A stretch of 64,000 nucleotides of DNA from NCBI GenBank assembly GCA_046154645.1, contig JBJXDZ010000009.1:62001-126000 (forward strand). Direction: 5' to 3'. The notes under the pieces are model-generated. The model was given only the letters and a program-made list of their open reading frames with translations. It had not been told where the DNA came from and made no database searches. The position numbers and the translations under genes were made by a program. The number at the start of each line of letters is the position of its first letter. Within the stretch, counting starts at the first letter, position 1. Positions 25,984 to 34,964 of this stretch are shown one piece after another. This stretch comes from Ga0077555 sp046154645 (GTDB taxonomy: Bacteria; Pseudomonadota; Alphaproteobacteria; Rhizobiales; Hyphomicrobiaceae).

Positions 25984-27141
25984 ATGTCGCTCAAAGGCAA
26001 AGCTGCCATCACCGGCGTCGGCGATACGCGCTACTCGAAAAGCTCTGGCAAGAGCGTCACCGCCTTGCAGATGGAGGCATCGCTCAATGCCATACGCGAT
26101 GCGGGCCTCGACCCGAAGCAGATTGACGGCATCATCGCTTATGGCAGCATGTCCGTCGTCGCCGAGGACTTCATCACCAACTTCGGCATTCCTGATCTCA
26201 AGTTTTCCGCCACCACGCCGCTCGGTGGCGCCAGTGCCGTGTCGTCGATCCAGTGCGCCGCGGCGGTGATTGCGGCCGGCATCTGCAATCACGTGCTCAT
26301 TCCCATTGGTCGGAATGGCTCGTCGGGCGCCGGCGGTCGCATCGGCTCGCGCGTCAAGGAGATGCCGCAGTTCCGCGTCGTCGGCGAGTTCGAGATGCCG
26401 CTCGGAGCCATCGCGCCGGCACAGCTCTACGCTCCCATGGCGCGGCGCCACATGGAGACGTTCGGCACCACAAGCCGGCAACTGGCAGAGATCGCGGTGT
26501 CGACGCGGCACAATGCCATTCTCAATGGCAACGCGATGATGAACAAGCCGCTTACTGTCGAGGAGCATCAGGCCTCGCGCATGATCTCTGATCCCCTGCG
26601 GCTTTACGATTGCAGTCTTGAAAGCGATGGTGCCTGCGCTTTCATCGTCTCTTCCACGGAACGCGCCAAGGACTGTTCGAAGCCCGTCATTCAGGTGCTG
26701 GGCGTGGCGGAAGGACATCCGGATTCGCCTTCGGCCATCACGCAACGGCCGGATATGACGCGCCTCGGCATCGCCAAGGCGGCGCCGAAAGCATTCGGCA
26801 TGGCCGGCGTCGCCCAGCAGGACATCCAGGTCGCCGAGATCTATGACTGCTTCACCTACATCGTGCTCTGCCAATTGGAGGACCTCGGCTTTTGCAAGAA
26901 GGGCGAAGGCGGCCCCTTCGTTGCCTCAGGCGCCATCAAGCTCGACGGCAAACTGCCGATCAACACCCACGGCGGCTTGCTCAGCCAGGCGCACATGGCC
27001 GGCTTCAATCACGTTGTGGAGTTGACCAGGCAATTGCGCGGTGAGGCCGGCAAGGCCCAGGTAAAGGACGTCAGGCTGGGCCTCGTCACCGGCTACGGCG
27101 ACATGGGCGACGGCTCCGTCGCCATCATGGCGCGAGCATAA
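25984..27141 (+). CDS. Thiolase-fold (lipid-transfer/SCPx-type) protein
   Basis: A 385-residue thiolase-superfamily protein. Family features are AITGVGDTRY at the start, GGASAVSSIQCAAAV, the ...YDCFTYIVL block, and the C-terminal NTHGGLLSQAHMAG and GYGDMGDGSVAIM. By eye, the usual nucleophilic cysteine of thiolases falls on a glycine in the GGAS region, while the histidine (NTHGG) is kept. That is the pattern of Ltp2-like retro-aldolases, which work with a DUF35 partner. A DUF35 gene follows after 13 bases, supporting this reading. GGAG nine bases upstream supports ATG 25984. Confidence 0.85.
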   Translation: MSLKGKAAITGVGDTRYSKSSGKSVTALQMEASLNAIRDAGLDPKQIDGIIAYGSMSVVAEDFITNFGIPDLKFSATTPLGGASAVSSIQCAAAVIAAGICNHVLIPIGRNGSSGAGGRIGSRVKEMPQFRVVGEFEMPLGAIAPAQLYAPMARRHMETFGTTSRQLAEIAVSTRHNAILNGNAMMNKPLTVEEHQASRMISDPLRLYDCSLESDGACAFIVSSTERAKDCSKPVIQVLGVAEGHPDSPSAITQRPDMTRLGIAKAAPKAFGMAGVAQQDIQVAEIYDCFTYIVLCQLEDLGFCKKGEGGPFVASGAIKLDGKLPINTHGGLLSQAHMAGFNHVVELTRQLRGEAGKAQVKDVRLGLVTGYGDMGDGSVAIMARA

Positions 27142-27154
27142 GGGAGAGCGAACC

Positions 27155-27571
27155 ATGTCGACCACCACCGATTATATGAAACCACTACCCGACCCGACGC
27201 CCGACACACAAGCGTTCTGGGACGGGCTCAACCAGGGCAAACTGCTGCTGCAAATCTGCTCCGATTGCGGCAAGCCACGTCACTATCCGCGCATCGTGTG
27301 CCCGCATTGCTATTCCATGCAGCACCGCTGGGTGGCGGCTTCCGGCAATGGCATTGTGCAGTCATGGACGGTCGCGCATCATGCGTTCCATCCAGGCTTC
27401 AAGGCTGAGCTGCCTTATACGCTGGTCACGGTCGACCTTGCTGAGGGTGTGCGTATGAACGCACAACTGCGCGGCGACGCCGCCAAGCTCAAGATCGGTG
27501 TCCCCGTCCGCGTTGCCTTCGAGCTGGCAACCAAGGATCTCACGCTACCGGTGTTCGTGCTCGAGGTGTGA
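27155..27571 (+). CDS. DUF35 OB-fold protein with zinc ribbon (acyl-CoA-associated)
   Basis: A 138-residue protein with a rubredoxin-like zinc ribbon near the N-terminus (CSDCGKPRHYPRIVCPHC, four cysteines) and a C-terminal OB fold (SGNGIVQSWTV, PYTLVTVDLAEG). DUF35 proteins commonly bind thiolase-fold or enoyl-CoA hydratase-like partners and help bind the acyl-CoA. The upstream thiolase-fold gene ends 13 bases earlier and a GGGAGAG precedes this start, so they should form a two-gene operon and one complex. The gene ends four bases before the converging coiled-coil gene. Confidence 0.92.
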   Translation: MSTTTDYMKPLPDPTPDTQAFWDGLNQGKLLLQICSDCGKPRHYPRIVCPHCYSMQHRWVAASGNGIVQSWTVAHHAFHPGFKAELPYTLVTVDLAEGVRMNAQLRGDAAKLKIGVPVRVAFELATKDLTLPVFVLEV

Positions 27572-27575
27572 CCCT

Positions 27576-29066
27576 TCAAAACTCTCCACCGGTCGAGAAA
27601 CCGTCGTCACTCTTGCTGCTGCCGCCGCCGCTGTCGCTGCTGCCTGCATCGCCAGACGGAAACCAACCGCCACCGCTCTCGGGCTCACGCCAGCCACCAC
27701 CCTTGGTGCCGCTGGAGCCGCCGCCCGGCAGGGGAAATGGGAACGGAAACGACGGATTGCCGAAGGTGGGGCCGCCTCGTGGCGCCCGCGTGGAGAAGCC
27801 GCCGCGAATGACATCCCACAGCACGCCACTGCGCACGGCACCTTCCAGGATCTGGCCGAGCACGTTGCCGATTTCGCTGTCGTTGCCGAACGTGGCGTGC
27901 GGGTGATCGTAGCCGGCGCTGCGGAAGCGGTCGCGCGTGCGCTCAATTTCGAGTCGGCGGTCGGCCACTGTCTTGGCGCTGCGGCGAAGGCCGATCTTCT
28001 CTTGCTCTGCGCGTGCAATCTGGTCGTCGATGGCGCCGATACGGGCCACCAGAGCCTCATCCGCTTTCGTCTCCGTGCGCCGCGCTTCGCGATACAGCGT
28101 CTCGATGTCGTCGCGAGAATCTCCAGCTGCGATGGTGTCCAGGGCTTCGGCATAGGCCGCATCACCGCTGCCAGAGAGCATGGCCTCATGCTCTTGCTCG
28201 ACAGTCTTGAGGAGGCTGCGCTTGCCATCGAGGGTCGCCTCGGCCGCAGCAAGCTTGTGGCGGGCCGCAGCCAGCGCCCGCTCATCAGCTTCAATACCGG
28301 CAGCGACCATGGCCGCACGCTCGATGGCAGCCAACTCGGTCTTGACCTCGGTGGCAGCGGCGCTTTTGGCCGTCGCATGCTCGCGCAGGCGCAGCACGAT
28401 CTCACTCAGCATGGCGTAGTCGCCGCGCGCATTGGAGAAGCCGATGAAGTCCGCCACCATGCGATCCATCATGCGAGTGAAGTTGCCCGCCTGATAACGC
28501 TGCGTGCCGTAACCGGACTTCCACAGATAGACGAACAGCTTGTCGTCATCGTAGGGCTTCTTCTTGGCGCCAAGCTCCGTTTCCGACGCCGTGGCCTTGG
28601 TTTCGGCTTCCTTGGCGATACTCTCGGCGGCCGCAGAACGGGCCGCCACCTCGCGCCAATTAGCGCTTTCCTTGACTTTGTTTTCGGCCTCAGCGCGGCG
28701 CTTCTCGACCGCTTCGAGCGCGCGTTCAACCTCGCCGCCAGCAGCATGCCGCGCCGCTTCCGCTGCCTGCACCTCGGCCGCACCTGACTTTCGTCGCTCC
28801 GCGAGACCGGCCAGTCGATTGCGCCGATCCTCGAGCACTTTAACCGCACGACTCTCAGCTGCATCGAGATTGCGCACCAAGCGTCCCGCCGCCATCTCGT
28901 CAAGCTTGACCCGGGCCAATTCGCGCAATGCCGCTGCCCGCTCGGATCGTAGCCGCTTGTCGTCCTCGATGATGGAGGTCAACGCGCTGCCGACGCGCTC
29001 TTCCTCCTGCCGCAGCCGCGCGATTGTCTCTTCAATCGAGGCCAGGGTCTGGCGTCCCGTACGCAT
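27576..29066 (-). CDS. Coiled-coil protein with Gly/Ser-rich C-terminal tail, unknown function
   Basis: A 496-residue protein I cannot assign to a characterised family. Long charged heptad-like helices (about 1-165 and 230-385) flank a compact segment (about 170-230, LFVYLWKSGYGTQRYQAG). After residue 390 comes GNDSEIGNVLGQILEGAV, then a tail from about 424 to 496 dominated by Gly, Ser and Pro. No signal peptide or membrane helix is visible. It is the last of three same-strand genes: nine bases separate it from the DUF6384 gene, whose stop lies in its ribosome-site region (TAGGGA). The spacing implies one transcript and a joint role, perhaps envelope-associated. Confidence 0.75.
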   Translation of the reverse strand: MRTGRQTLASIEETIARLRQEEERVGSALTSIIEDDKRLRSERAAALRELARVKLDEMAAGRLVRNLDAAESRAVKVLEDRRNRLAGLAERRKSGAAEVQAAEAARHAAGGEVERALEAVEKRRAEAENKVKESANWREVAARSAAAESIAKEAETKATASETELGAKKKPYDDDKLFVYLWKSGYGTQRYQAGNFTRMMDRMVADFIGFSNARGDYAMLSEIVLRLREHATAKSAAATEVKTELAAIERAAMVAAGIEADERALAAARHKLAAAEATLDGKRSLLKTVEQEHEAMLSGSGDAAYAEALDTIAAGDSRDDIETLYREARRTETKADEALVARIGAIDDQIARAEQEKIGLRRSAKTVADRRLEIERTRDRFRSAGYDHPHATFGNDSEIGNVLGQILEGAVRSGVLWDVIRGGFSTRAPRGGPTFGNPSFPFPFPLPGGGSSGTKGGGWREPESGGGWFPSGDAGSSDSGGGSSKSDDGFSTGGEF

Positions 29067-29075
29067 TGCGATTCC

Positions 29076-30032
29076 CTACCAGCGCGTGATCATACCGCCG
29101 TCGAATGGCATCAGGTGCTCGACGGTCAACGTGCCGCGCTTCTTCACACCGAATTTGTTTTTCTGCACGATGCCGTCGTCGCGCTTGTCGGCGGCTACCG
29201 ACTCGAACGTCGCCTGCGGCACGCGCACGCCGAACTTGTCGACGGTCTCGGTGACATCCGTTTCCTCATTGCGGATCGGCAGCCGCAACTTCTGTCCATC
29301 CGGAGCCAGCGCCTCGACAATCAGATAGTAGTTGCGTGCCTGCGAACCGGCTGGCGGTCGGCGCCAGACGCCGGATGTTTCCCCCGGTCGAGATACGATG
29401 GTCAGCGTGTACTCACGGACAATGTCCGCGCGCAGATCCGCGAGATTTTTCGCCGCCTGGTTCATGGCCGTTCGGTCTTTGTCGCGGATAGCACGCTCGC
29501 CGTCCGTCAGGATCTGGTCAGCCTTCGTGCGCGCGGCTGGATCGGTCGCAAGCTTGGCAATATCGGCATGGGCCGTGCGAATCGCCTGCGGCAGCGTCTC
29601 GTTGAGCTCAATCCGTGTCTGGTTTTCTGCCACCTGGGATGGATACACATTGCTGTAGTAGTGCAGGCCGTAGCCGCCACTCACCAATCCAAGTCCAACG
29701 GCAGCCACCTTGCCGTAACGTGCCCGCCCCGCCCACAGCGTCAGCGCCGAACGCTTCCAGCCCGGCGGCGGCGGGCGATAGGTAAAGCGACTGTCCTTGA
29801 GTGCTTTCACGCCTTCGGCCAGAACGTGATCCGGCACCTCGATGCCCTGCTGGCGGTAGATTTCCTTCAGCCGCTCGATCAGCTCGGCCTCGCGGCCGGC
29901 ATCGTTCAACTCGCGCCGCACCAAGTCATCGCGATGGCGCATGGTGTCCACCACGTCCATCGCGATCATGATGTCGTCCAGTTTTGCCGGAAGCGCCGCG
30001 GGAGTTTCCCCCGCGACCGCCGAGTCAGCCAT
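29076..30032 (-). CDS. DUF6384 family protein, single-pass membrane protein
   Basis: A 318-residue protein matching DUF6384 as far as I can judge. An N-terminal cytoplasmic helical part (KLDDIMIAMDVVDTMRHRDD to about 110) is followed by one membrane helix (about 110-130, VAAVGLGLVSGGYGLHYY). A helical segment and a beta-rich C-terminal domain (about 200-318) ending DGGMITRW follow. The likely topology puts the C-terminal part outside the membrane. GAGG seven bases upstream supports the start. It is the middle gene of the three-gene module and is the only member with a clear membrane anchor. The family has no known function. Confidence 0.78.
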   Translation of the reverse strand: MADSAVAGETPAALPAKLDDIMIAMDVVDTMRHRDDLVRRELNDAGREAELIERLKEIYRQQGIEVPDHVLAEGVKALKDSRFTYRPPPPGWKRSALTLWAGRARYGKVAAVGLGLVSGGYGLHYYSNVYPSQVAENQTRIELNETLPQAIRTAHADIAKLATDPAARTKADQILTDGERAIRDKDRTAMNQAAKNLADLRADIVREYTLTIVSRPGETSGVWRRPPAGSQARNYYLIVEALAPDGQKLRLPIRNEETDVTETVDKFGVRVPQATFESVAADKRDDGIVQKNKFGVKKRGTLTVEHLMPFDGGMITRW

Positions 30033-30094
30033 GGGCCGACCTCCTCATCACCACCAACCTCACTTTGCGTCGCGCCGCTGGCATCACGTCGACG

Positions 30095-31285
30095 TCACCC
30101 AAGGCTCGGAAGCGATTGCGCTTCCGCTGTGATCCGCGCGATGCGCTTCTTGCCGGCCTCCACCGCATCCCGGATCTCGGCAGAGTTCTGTGTCGATAGT
30201 CGGCGCATCTCGGCAATGGTCTCGAGTGAGCGCTCCTGGAACGACACAACGCTGTCGACCAGCTTCTTGACCGCATCGGCCCGGATCGTGGGTCCGTAGC
30301 CACTCTTGACGGCCGCGTCCTGGATCTTGCCGCCGACCTCAGACAGGGTCTCAAGGCTCTCTGAGACTCCCTCCTTCATGGCATCGAGCGTTTTTGTCGA
30401 TTCGTGCAGCCCGAACATGCCGGTGAACGAAGCCTTCAACGCGGTCAGCACGCTGTCGTTGGTCGAAAAGAACGAAATGGCTTGCTGGTAGACGCGCTCC
30501 TTCGCCGAAGTGGTCTGCATCAGACGTGCCATCACCACTTCGGAGGTGTTGTAGGAAATGGTCAGGTTGTCTGAGAGATCTTTGGAAATCTGATAGCGCT
30601 TGTCCTCGTCCTGGACACGGCGCAGATGTTCGTCGCGAACAAGCTCCAGCTTGGCCCTCTCGGCCGGGTCGGTGCCGGTAAAGCCGCCGACGGATTCCGA
30701 CGCAGCGCCCAACTCCTTCTTTGCCGCCTCGAGCCGTACTTCGGCTTTTTTGAGCACCTCCAGCGCCATGACCTCGGCGTGCTTCAGGGCGCCACGGTAG
30801 TCACGGTAGGCATCCAGGATCTTCGACTCGCGCTCGATCTGGTTCTTCGTCTCCTTGGTCACGTCGAGATAGATCTTGCGAATGCCGTCGAAGCGGTCGG
30901 AAATATCGCCGCGCATCAACTTCATCCAGATGTTGGTGCCGCGTTCGAACGGGCCAATCTTGCCGTCGTCAACCTGGTCGACGAGGCGCTTGGCGTCGTC
31001 ACGAATGGAGTTGAATCCGTCGGTAATCGCCTGATATCGCTGACCGATTTCCATCTTGGCGGTTTGCTCTCGCACGACCTCGTTGAAGACCTCGGCCTGG
31101 CCCAGGGTGCGCGCAATGATGGCAATCTTGTCCTTGTCGAGATCAGCAATCTTCTCGAGCAGGGCATTGATCGGGGCCGGATCAACCTTGGTCGGCATCA
31201 AGCCCATGTCACGCAAGGCACCGGACGCCTTGTCCAGATACTGCATGGGGGTTTTCAGGATCACGGGGTTCGGGGACTGCGCCAT
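30095..31285 (-). CDS. TelA-like helical protein ('cell surface protein' type)
   Basis: A 396-residue, almost entirely helical protein without signal peptide or membrane segment. The layout resembles TelA (toxic anion resistance) proteins: an N-terminal domain, a heptad-rich middle (FDGIRKIYLDVTKETKNQIE, KHAEVMALEVLKKAE), then QISKDLSDNLTISYNTSEVV and a final helical bundle (FQERSLETIAEMRRLSTQNS). The resemblance is by architecture only and is tentative. GAGAGG seven bases upstream sets ATG 31285. It is the first gene of the three-gene minus-strand module, about 100 bases after the terminator of the TRAP operon, so the module should have its own promoter. Confidence 0.75.
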   Translation of the reverse strand: MAQSPNPVILKTPMQYLDKASGALRDMGLMPTKVDPAPINALLEKIADLDKDKIAIIARTLGQAEVFNEVVREQTAKMEIGQRYQAITDGFNSIRDDAKRLVDQVDDGKIGPFERGTNIWMKLMRGDISDRFDGIRKIYLDVTKETKNQIERESKILDAYRDYRGALKHAEVMALEVLKKAEVRLEAAKKELGAASESVGGFTGTDPAERAKLELVRDEHLRRVQDEDKRYQISKDLSDNLTISYNTSEVVMARLMQTTSAKERVYQQAISFFSTNDSVLTALKASFTGMFGLHESTKTLDAMKEGVSESLETLSEVGGKIQDAAVKSGYGPTIRADAVKKLVDSVVSFQERSLETIAEMRRLSTQNSAEIRDAVEAGKKRIARITAEAQSLPSLG

Positions 31286-31386
31286 GGGAGAACCTCTCAG
31301 GTAACGCTGCTTTCGGGGAAAGTGCTCTCGCAGCACCAAAGATTCAAGACAGAAGACGGACAAACCGCTCGAAGACGGCAAAAACA

Positions 31387-31418
31387 GCGATGGCCCGGAG
31401 CGCGCCCCGGGCCATCGC
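31387..31418 (-). terminator. Rho-independent terminator of the TRAP operon
   Basis: GCGATGGCCCGG (31387-31398) and CCGGGCCATCGC (31407-31418) form a perfect 12-bp stem with an eight-base loop. Read on the minus strand the stem is followed by TGTTTTTG, giving the U-run. It lies 26 bases beyond the end of the TRAP large-permease gene, in the right orientation to end that operon. Confidence 0.85.
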
Positions 31419-31443
31419 CGATCAACCAGTTGTGCGTGACGGG

Positions 31444-32826
31444 CTAATCCAGGAAGCCCACTGCCTTGGGCAACCAGAGCACGATGCCCGGGAAGTAGAT
31501 GCACAATAGCAGACCGAGGATCTGCAACGCCACGAACGGATACATGCCGTTGTAGATGTCGCTCATACTGATTTCCGGTGGAGCGGTACCCTTCATGTAG
31601 AACAGCGTCGCCCCGAAAGGTGGAGTCATAAAGGAGGTCTGCAAATTGACCGCCACTAAAGTGCCGAACCACCCCATCAAGTAAGCGTTGTTGCCGATAT
31701 GGTCCGAGAAGTCGAACTTCAGCATGATCGGCCCGAAGATGGGCAACACGATCAAGCAGATCTCAATCCACTCGAAAGGGAAGCCGAGCAGGAATACGAG
31801 CACCATGATGAAGGCCAGCATCTCCCACTTGGTATCGACGCCGAAGTACTTGAGCGTACCGATCATCAGATCGTCGCCGCCGAGCACGCGGAAGACGTAG
31901 GAGAAGCCGGTGGCGCCGAGGAAGACCAGAAACACCATGGCGTTGGCGCGACACGCGGAGCGGACGGCGTCAGTTATCATCGCGCGATTGAACTTACCAT
32001 TGAGCCAAGCCATCCACATGGCGCCGAGGACGCCCACACCGGCGCTCTCGGTTGGCGTTGCCCAACCGGCAAAGATCGAGCCGAGCACGATGACCATGAG
32101 CGCGGTCATCGGAAACAGCCCTTTCCACATCACCGTCCAGAACTCGCGTCGGTCTTGCGGGCCGTGATCTTTGCCAAGCTTTGGCGCCACGCTCGGTTTT
32201 ACGATGGCCAGGCCAATGATGTAGAGCAGGAACAATCCTGAGAGCAGGAAGCCCGGCATCGTGGCCGCCGCAAACAATACCCCGGCCGATGTCTGCAGCA
32301 TCTCCGCCATGACAACGAGCATAATGGCTGGTGGGATGAGAATGCCGAGCGTACCCGCCGAGGAGATGGTGCCGACGGCAAGTTTCTTGTCGTAGCCGGC
32401 AGCCAGCATGTGCGGCAGAGCAATCACCGAGAGGGTGACCACGCACGCCCCGACCACGCCCATCGGTGCGGCCAGAATGGTCCCCATCACCATGACCGCC
32501 ACGGCCAACGCTCCAGGCACGCGCTTGAGCAGGACTTCGGTTGCCGTCAGCATGTCCTTTGCCGAACCCGATCTTTCCAGGATCGAGCCCATGAAGATGA
32601 AGGCGGGGATCGATACCAGCACGGGGTCGACCGCCACCTGTCCCCACATGCGCAGCACGACGTTGGACAAGCCGATCATCGGGAAGACGCCGAAGTACCA
32701 CCCGATGCAAGCGAAGATCATGGCCATGCCGCCCATCACGTAGGCGACGGGATAGCCACAGAAGATGACGAAGAACATGGTCCCGAACATGATCAGGGCC
32801 AGATTGTCGATAATGATGTCAATCAC
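31444..32826 (-). CDS. TRAP transporter large permease subunit (DctM type)
   Basis: A 460-residue, multi-helix inner-membrane protein, the 12-helix translocation subunit of a tripartite ATP-independent periplasmic transporter driven by an ion gradient. Typical features are GYPVAYVMGGMAMIF near the start, MGVVGACVVTLSVIALPHML, GTLGILIPPAIMLVVMAEM and the late FGATLFYMKGTAP. It is the last gene of a three-gene minus-strand operon after the binding protein and the small permease (15-base gap), and is followed by a clear terminator at 31387-31418. Confidence 0.95.
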   Translation of the reverse strand: MIDIIIDNLALIMFGTMFFVIFCGYPVAYVMGGMAMIFACIGWYFGVFPMIGLSNVVLRMWGQVAVDPVLVSIPAFIFMGSILERSGSAKDMLTATEVLLKRVPGALAVAVMVMGTILAAPMGVVGACVVTLSVIALPHMLAAGYDKKLAVGTISSAGTLGILIPPAIMLVVMAEMLQTSAGVLFAAATMPGFLLSGLFLLYIIGLAIVKPSVAPKLGKDHGPQDRREFWTVMWKGLFPMTALMVIVLGSIFAGWATPTESAGVGVLGAMWMAWLNGKFNRAMITDAVRSACRANAMVFLVFLGATGFSYVFRVLGGDDLMIGTLKYFGVDTKWEMLAFIMVLVFLLGFPFEWIEICLIVLPIFGPIMLKFDFSDHIGNNAYLMGWFGTLVAVNLQTSFMTPPFGATLFYMKGTAPPEISMSDIYNGMYPFVALQILGLLLCIYFPGIVLWLPKAVGFLD

Positions 32827-32841
32827 GGTTGATTTTCCTGA

Positions 32842-33462
32842 TCAGACTTCGAGTTCGGACTTGCCGATCTGCAGGTTGGCGCGTTCGTTGGGCACGCCGC
32901 CGAAAAGGTAGGCGACGACCTTGAGGAGAACGCTGATGATGGCAAGCAGGACCAGCCAGATGCCGGCGACGTAGATGCCCTTGATGATCCAGCGATGCGG
33001 CATCCCGATTGCGCTTTCGGAGCCCTCGTCTACGCGCCACGACTGATAAACGAAGTCTAGACCGTAGTAGCAAGTGATGGCGATGTAGGGCAGCGCGAAC
33101 AGCAGACAACCGATCAACTCGAGCCAAGCTCGAGAGTTGAACGAGGCATTCTCGGTGAAGCTGTCAACCCGGGGATGGGCGTTGATCGTGTAGTTGTATC
33201 CCATCCACGTGGAGAAGATCGTGGTGTGCAGCCACCACTCGAGTTCTTGGAACCGCGTCAGCGAAATCGGCAAGCCGAGCTTGCGCGAGAACACGTCGAA
33301 ACACGTTACGCACATCAAGATGATGAGACACCAACCACCAGTGAAGGCGATTTTCTCAAGCATCTTGGCAATGCCGTTTGACACGGCGATCGGACCAAAC
33401 ACCACTGCCAAAACCGCAATGATGAAAAACAGTCCAAGCAATAGTTGAAGTTCTAGCGTCAT
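32842..33462 (-). CDS. TRAP transporter small permease subunit (DctQ type)
   Basis: A 206-residue membrane protein with about four helices, the small permease of a TRAP transporter. The characteristic block is FDVFSRKLGLPISLTRFQELEWWLH followed by NAHPRVD. A longer N-terminal helix and C-terminal helix make it larger than the shortest DctQ proteins, as is common for 2-oxoacid-type TRAP systems. ATG 33462 has GGAAGG six bases upstream; the frame continues upstream to 33561 without a site. It lies between the binding-protein and large-permease genes. Confidence 0.93.
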   Translation of the reverse strand: MTLELQLLLGLFFIIAVLAVVFGPIAVSNGIAKMLEKIAFTGGWCLIILMCVTCFDVFSRKLGLPISLTRFQELEWWLHTTIFSTWMGYNYTINAHPRVDSFTENASFNSRAWLELIGCLLFALPYIAITCYYGLDFVYQSWRVDEGSESAIGMPHRWIIKGIYVAGIWLVLLAIISVLLKVVAYLFGGVPNERANLQIGKSELEV

Positions 33463-33604
33463 TTCGAGCCTTCCCCCGAAAATGTGCGAGTGCACTATCC
33501 CCCCGGAAGCACAATCACAGGCAGTATTTGAGCCGGGCCCCGGAAATGGAGCCCGGCCCATTTAGGTTGACAGGACGCAAGCGGCGCTGTCGCGAACGTC
33601 CACC

Positions 33605-34675
33605 TCACTTCTTGAGGTACGTACCCTTCATGTACTGAGCATCACCCCAGATCGCGTAGCTCTTGCGGAAGTTCAGGTAATGATCCGAAACCTTCTTGAA
33701 GAGCGGATCTTTGGCGCTTTCTTCCTTGATGACATCGAGCCAAGCAGCCTCGTACTTGGCGAGGTCCTCATCACTCCAGCGCTTGAATTGGACGCCGTTC
33801 TTTTCCTTCATCTCTGCCATGATCGCAAATTGGCCAGCCTCGCTCTCGGCGTAGTTGAATGCGGTTCCCGCGGTAGCGGCCACGCGAATCATCGCCTTGA
33901 ATTGCTCAGGCAGTGCATCGAAAGCCTTCTTGTTCATCAGGATTTCGCTGCATGACGTCAGCTGATGCCAGCCTGGAAAGTAGTTGAACTTGGCAACCTG
34001 CTGGAAGCCTTGCTTCTGATCCATCGCCGGCATCGAGAACTCAGTCGCATCGATGACGCCGCGCTCGAGAGCCGGAAAGATGTCGGCAGGTGCGATGAGC
34101 TGCGTTTGTACACCCATCTTTTCCATGACCTTGGCGCCGAGACCAAAGAAACGCATCTTGATGCCCTTCATGTCATCGGCATCCTTGATCTCACGGCGGA
34201 ACCAGCCGGAGGTCTCAGGTCCAATGCAGAAGCTATCGAACGCTGTCAGGCCATGCTGCTCATAGATCTCGTCACGAAACTTGTTGCCGCCGGCGAACCA
34301 CTTCCAGGCCAGAAACTCGCCAAAGCCAGGACCGAACGGAACCGTGGTGAAGAAGGCCATGGCCGGAAACTTCGAGGCGTGGAACCCGGGTGTCGTCCAG
34401 CAGGCTTCAACGGAACCCTTGCCTACGGCATCGAAGCACTCAAGGGCTGGAATCAGCGCGCCGGGCTCATAGAAGCGCATCTCGAACTTGCCGGCCGACA
34501 TCAGATCCAGATCTTTCTGGAACTTTTGTCCTGGTGGCCCAAGATGCGGCAGCTGGCTGCCGAACGCACTTTGCATCTTCCAGCGGATCTTATCTTGGGC
34601 GTGTGCTATGCCACTCATTCCAGCCAGCGTGACGGCGCCGGATAGAATCGTAGCGGTCAGTGCCTTGAACTTCAT
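33605..34675 (-). CDS. TRAP transporter substrate-binding protein (DctP family)
   Basis: A 356-residue periplasmic solute-binding protein. The signal peptide runs to about residue 26 (cleavage after AHA, before QDKIRW). Conserved blocks GWFRREIKDADDMKGIKMR, IAPADIFPALERGVIDATE and YFPGWHQ resemble the TakP branch that binds 2-oxoacids, so an oxo- or hydroxy-carboxylate ligand is plausible but unproven. GGGAGGA six bases upstream fixes ATG 34675. It is the first gene of the TRAP operon and is divergent from an amidase gene across 289 bases that should hold the promoters. Confidence 0.94.
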   Translation of the reverse strand: MKFKALTATILSGAVTLAGMSGIAHAQDKIRWKMQSAFGSQLPHLGPPGQKFQKDLDLMSAGKFEMRFYEPGALIPALECFDAVGKGSVEACWTTPGFHASKFPAMAFFTTVPFGPGFGEFLAWKWFAGGNKFRDEIYEQHGLTAFDSFCIGPETSGWFRREIKDADDMKGIKMRFFGLGAKVMEKMGVQTQLIAPADIFPALERGVIDATEFSMPAMDQKQGFQQVAKFNYFPGWHQLTSCSEILMNKKAFDALPEQFKAMIRVAATAGTAFNYAESEAGQFAIMAEMKEKNGVQFKRWSDEDLAKYEAAWLDVIKEESAKDPLFKKVSDHYLNFRKSYAIWGDAQYMKGTYLKK

Positions 34676-34964
34676 TCGGGTTCCTCCCTTGGGGACTGCG
34701 GTAATTTTTTTGATTTTCTTGGCTCGAGTAGGAACCTTGGCACACAAATCCGTGGCTTGCCAAGCCGGGGCCGCGCCTTACCACGGAAAATCTGTTTCGA
34801 CGTGGGTCTGGAAGCACAGCCATTGCAGACATCGGAGTGGGTGACGGATGTGGCGTCGGCTGGCACTGTGAAGGGATTCCGTCGAGGCCCCATGCATCGA
34901 GCTGCTTGTTGCCTGGCCCGCCCGCGGTGTAGGCAGAGCTGAACCGAACCGACGAGGCTCCAGA

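Noticed and set aside
27498..30299. Long plus-strand frames (27498-28787 and 29115-30299) opposite the coiled-coil module
   Set aside because: They mirror Ala/Glu/Arg-rich coiled-coil genes, a known cause of open antisense frames. The minus-strand genes have good ribosome sites and operon spacing.
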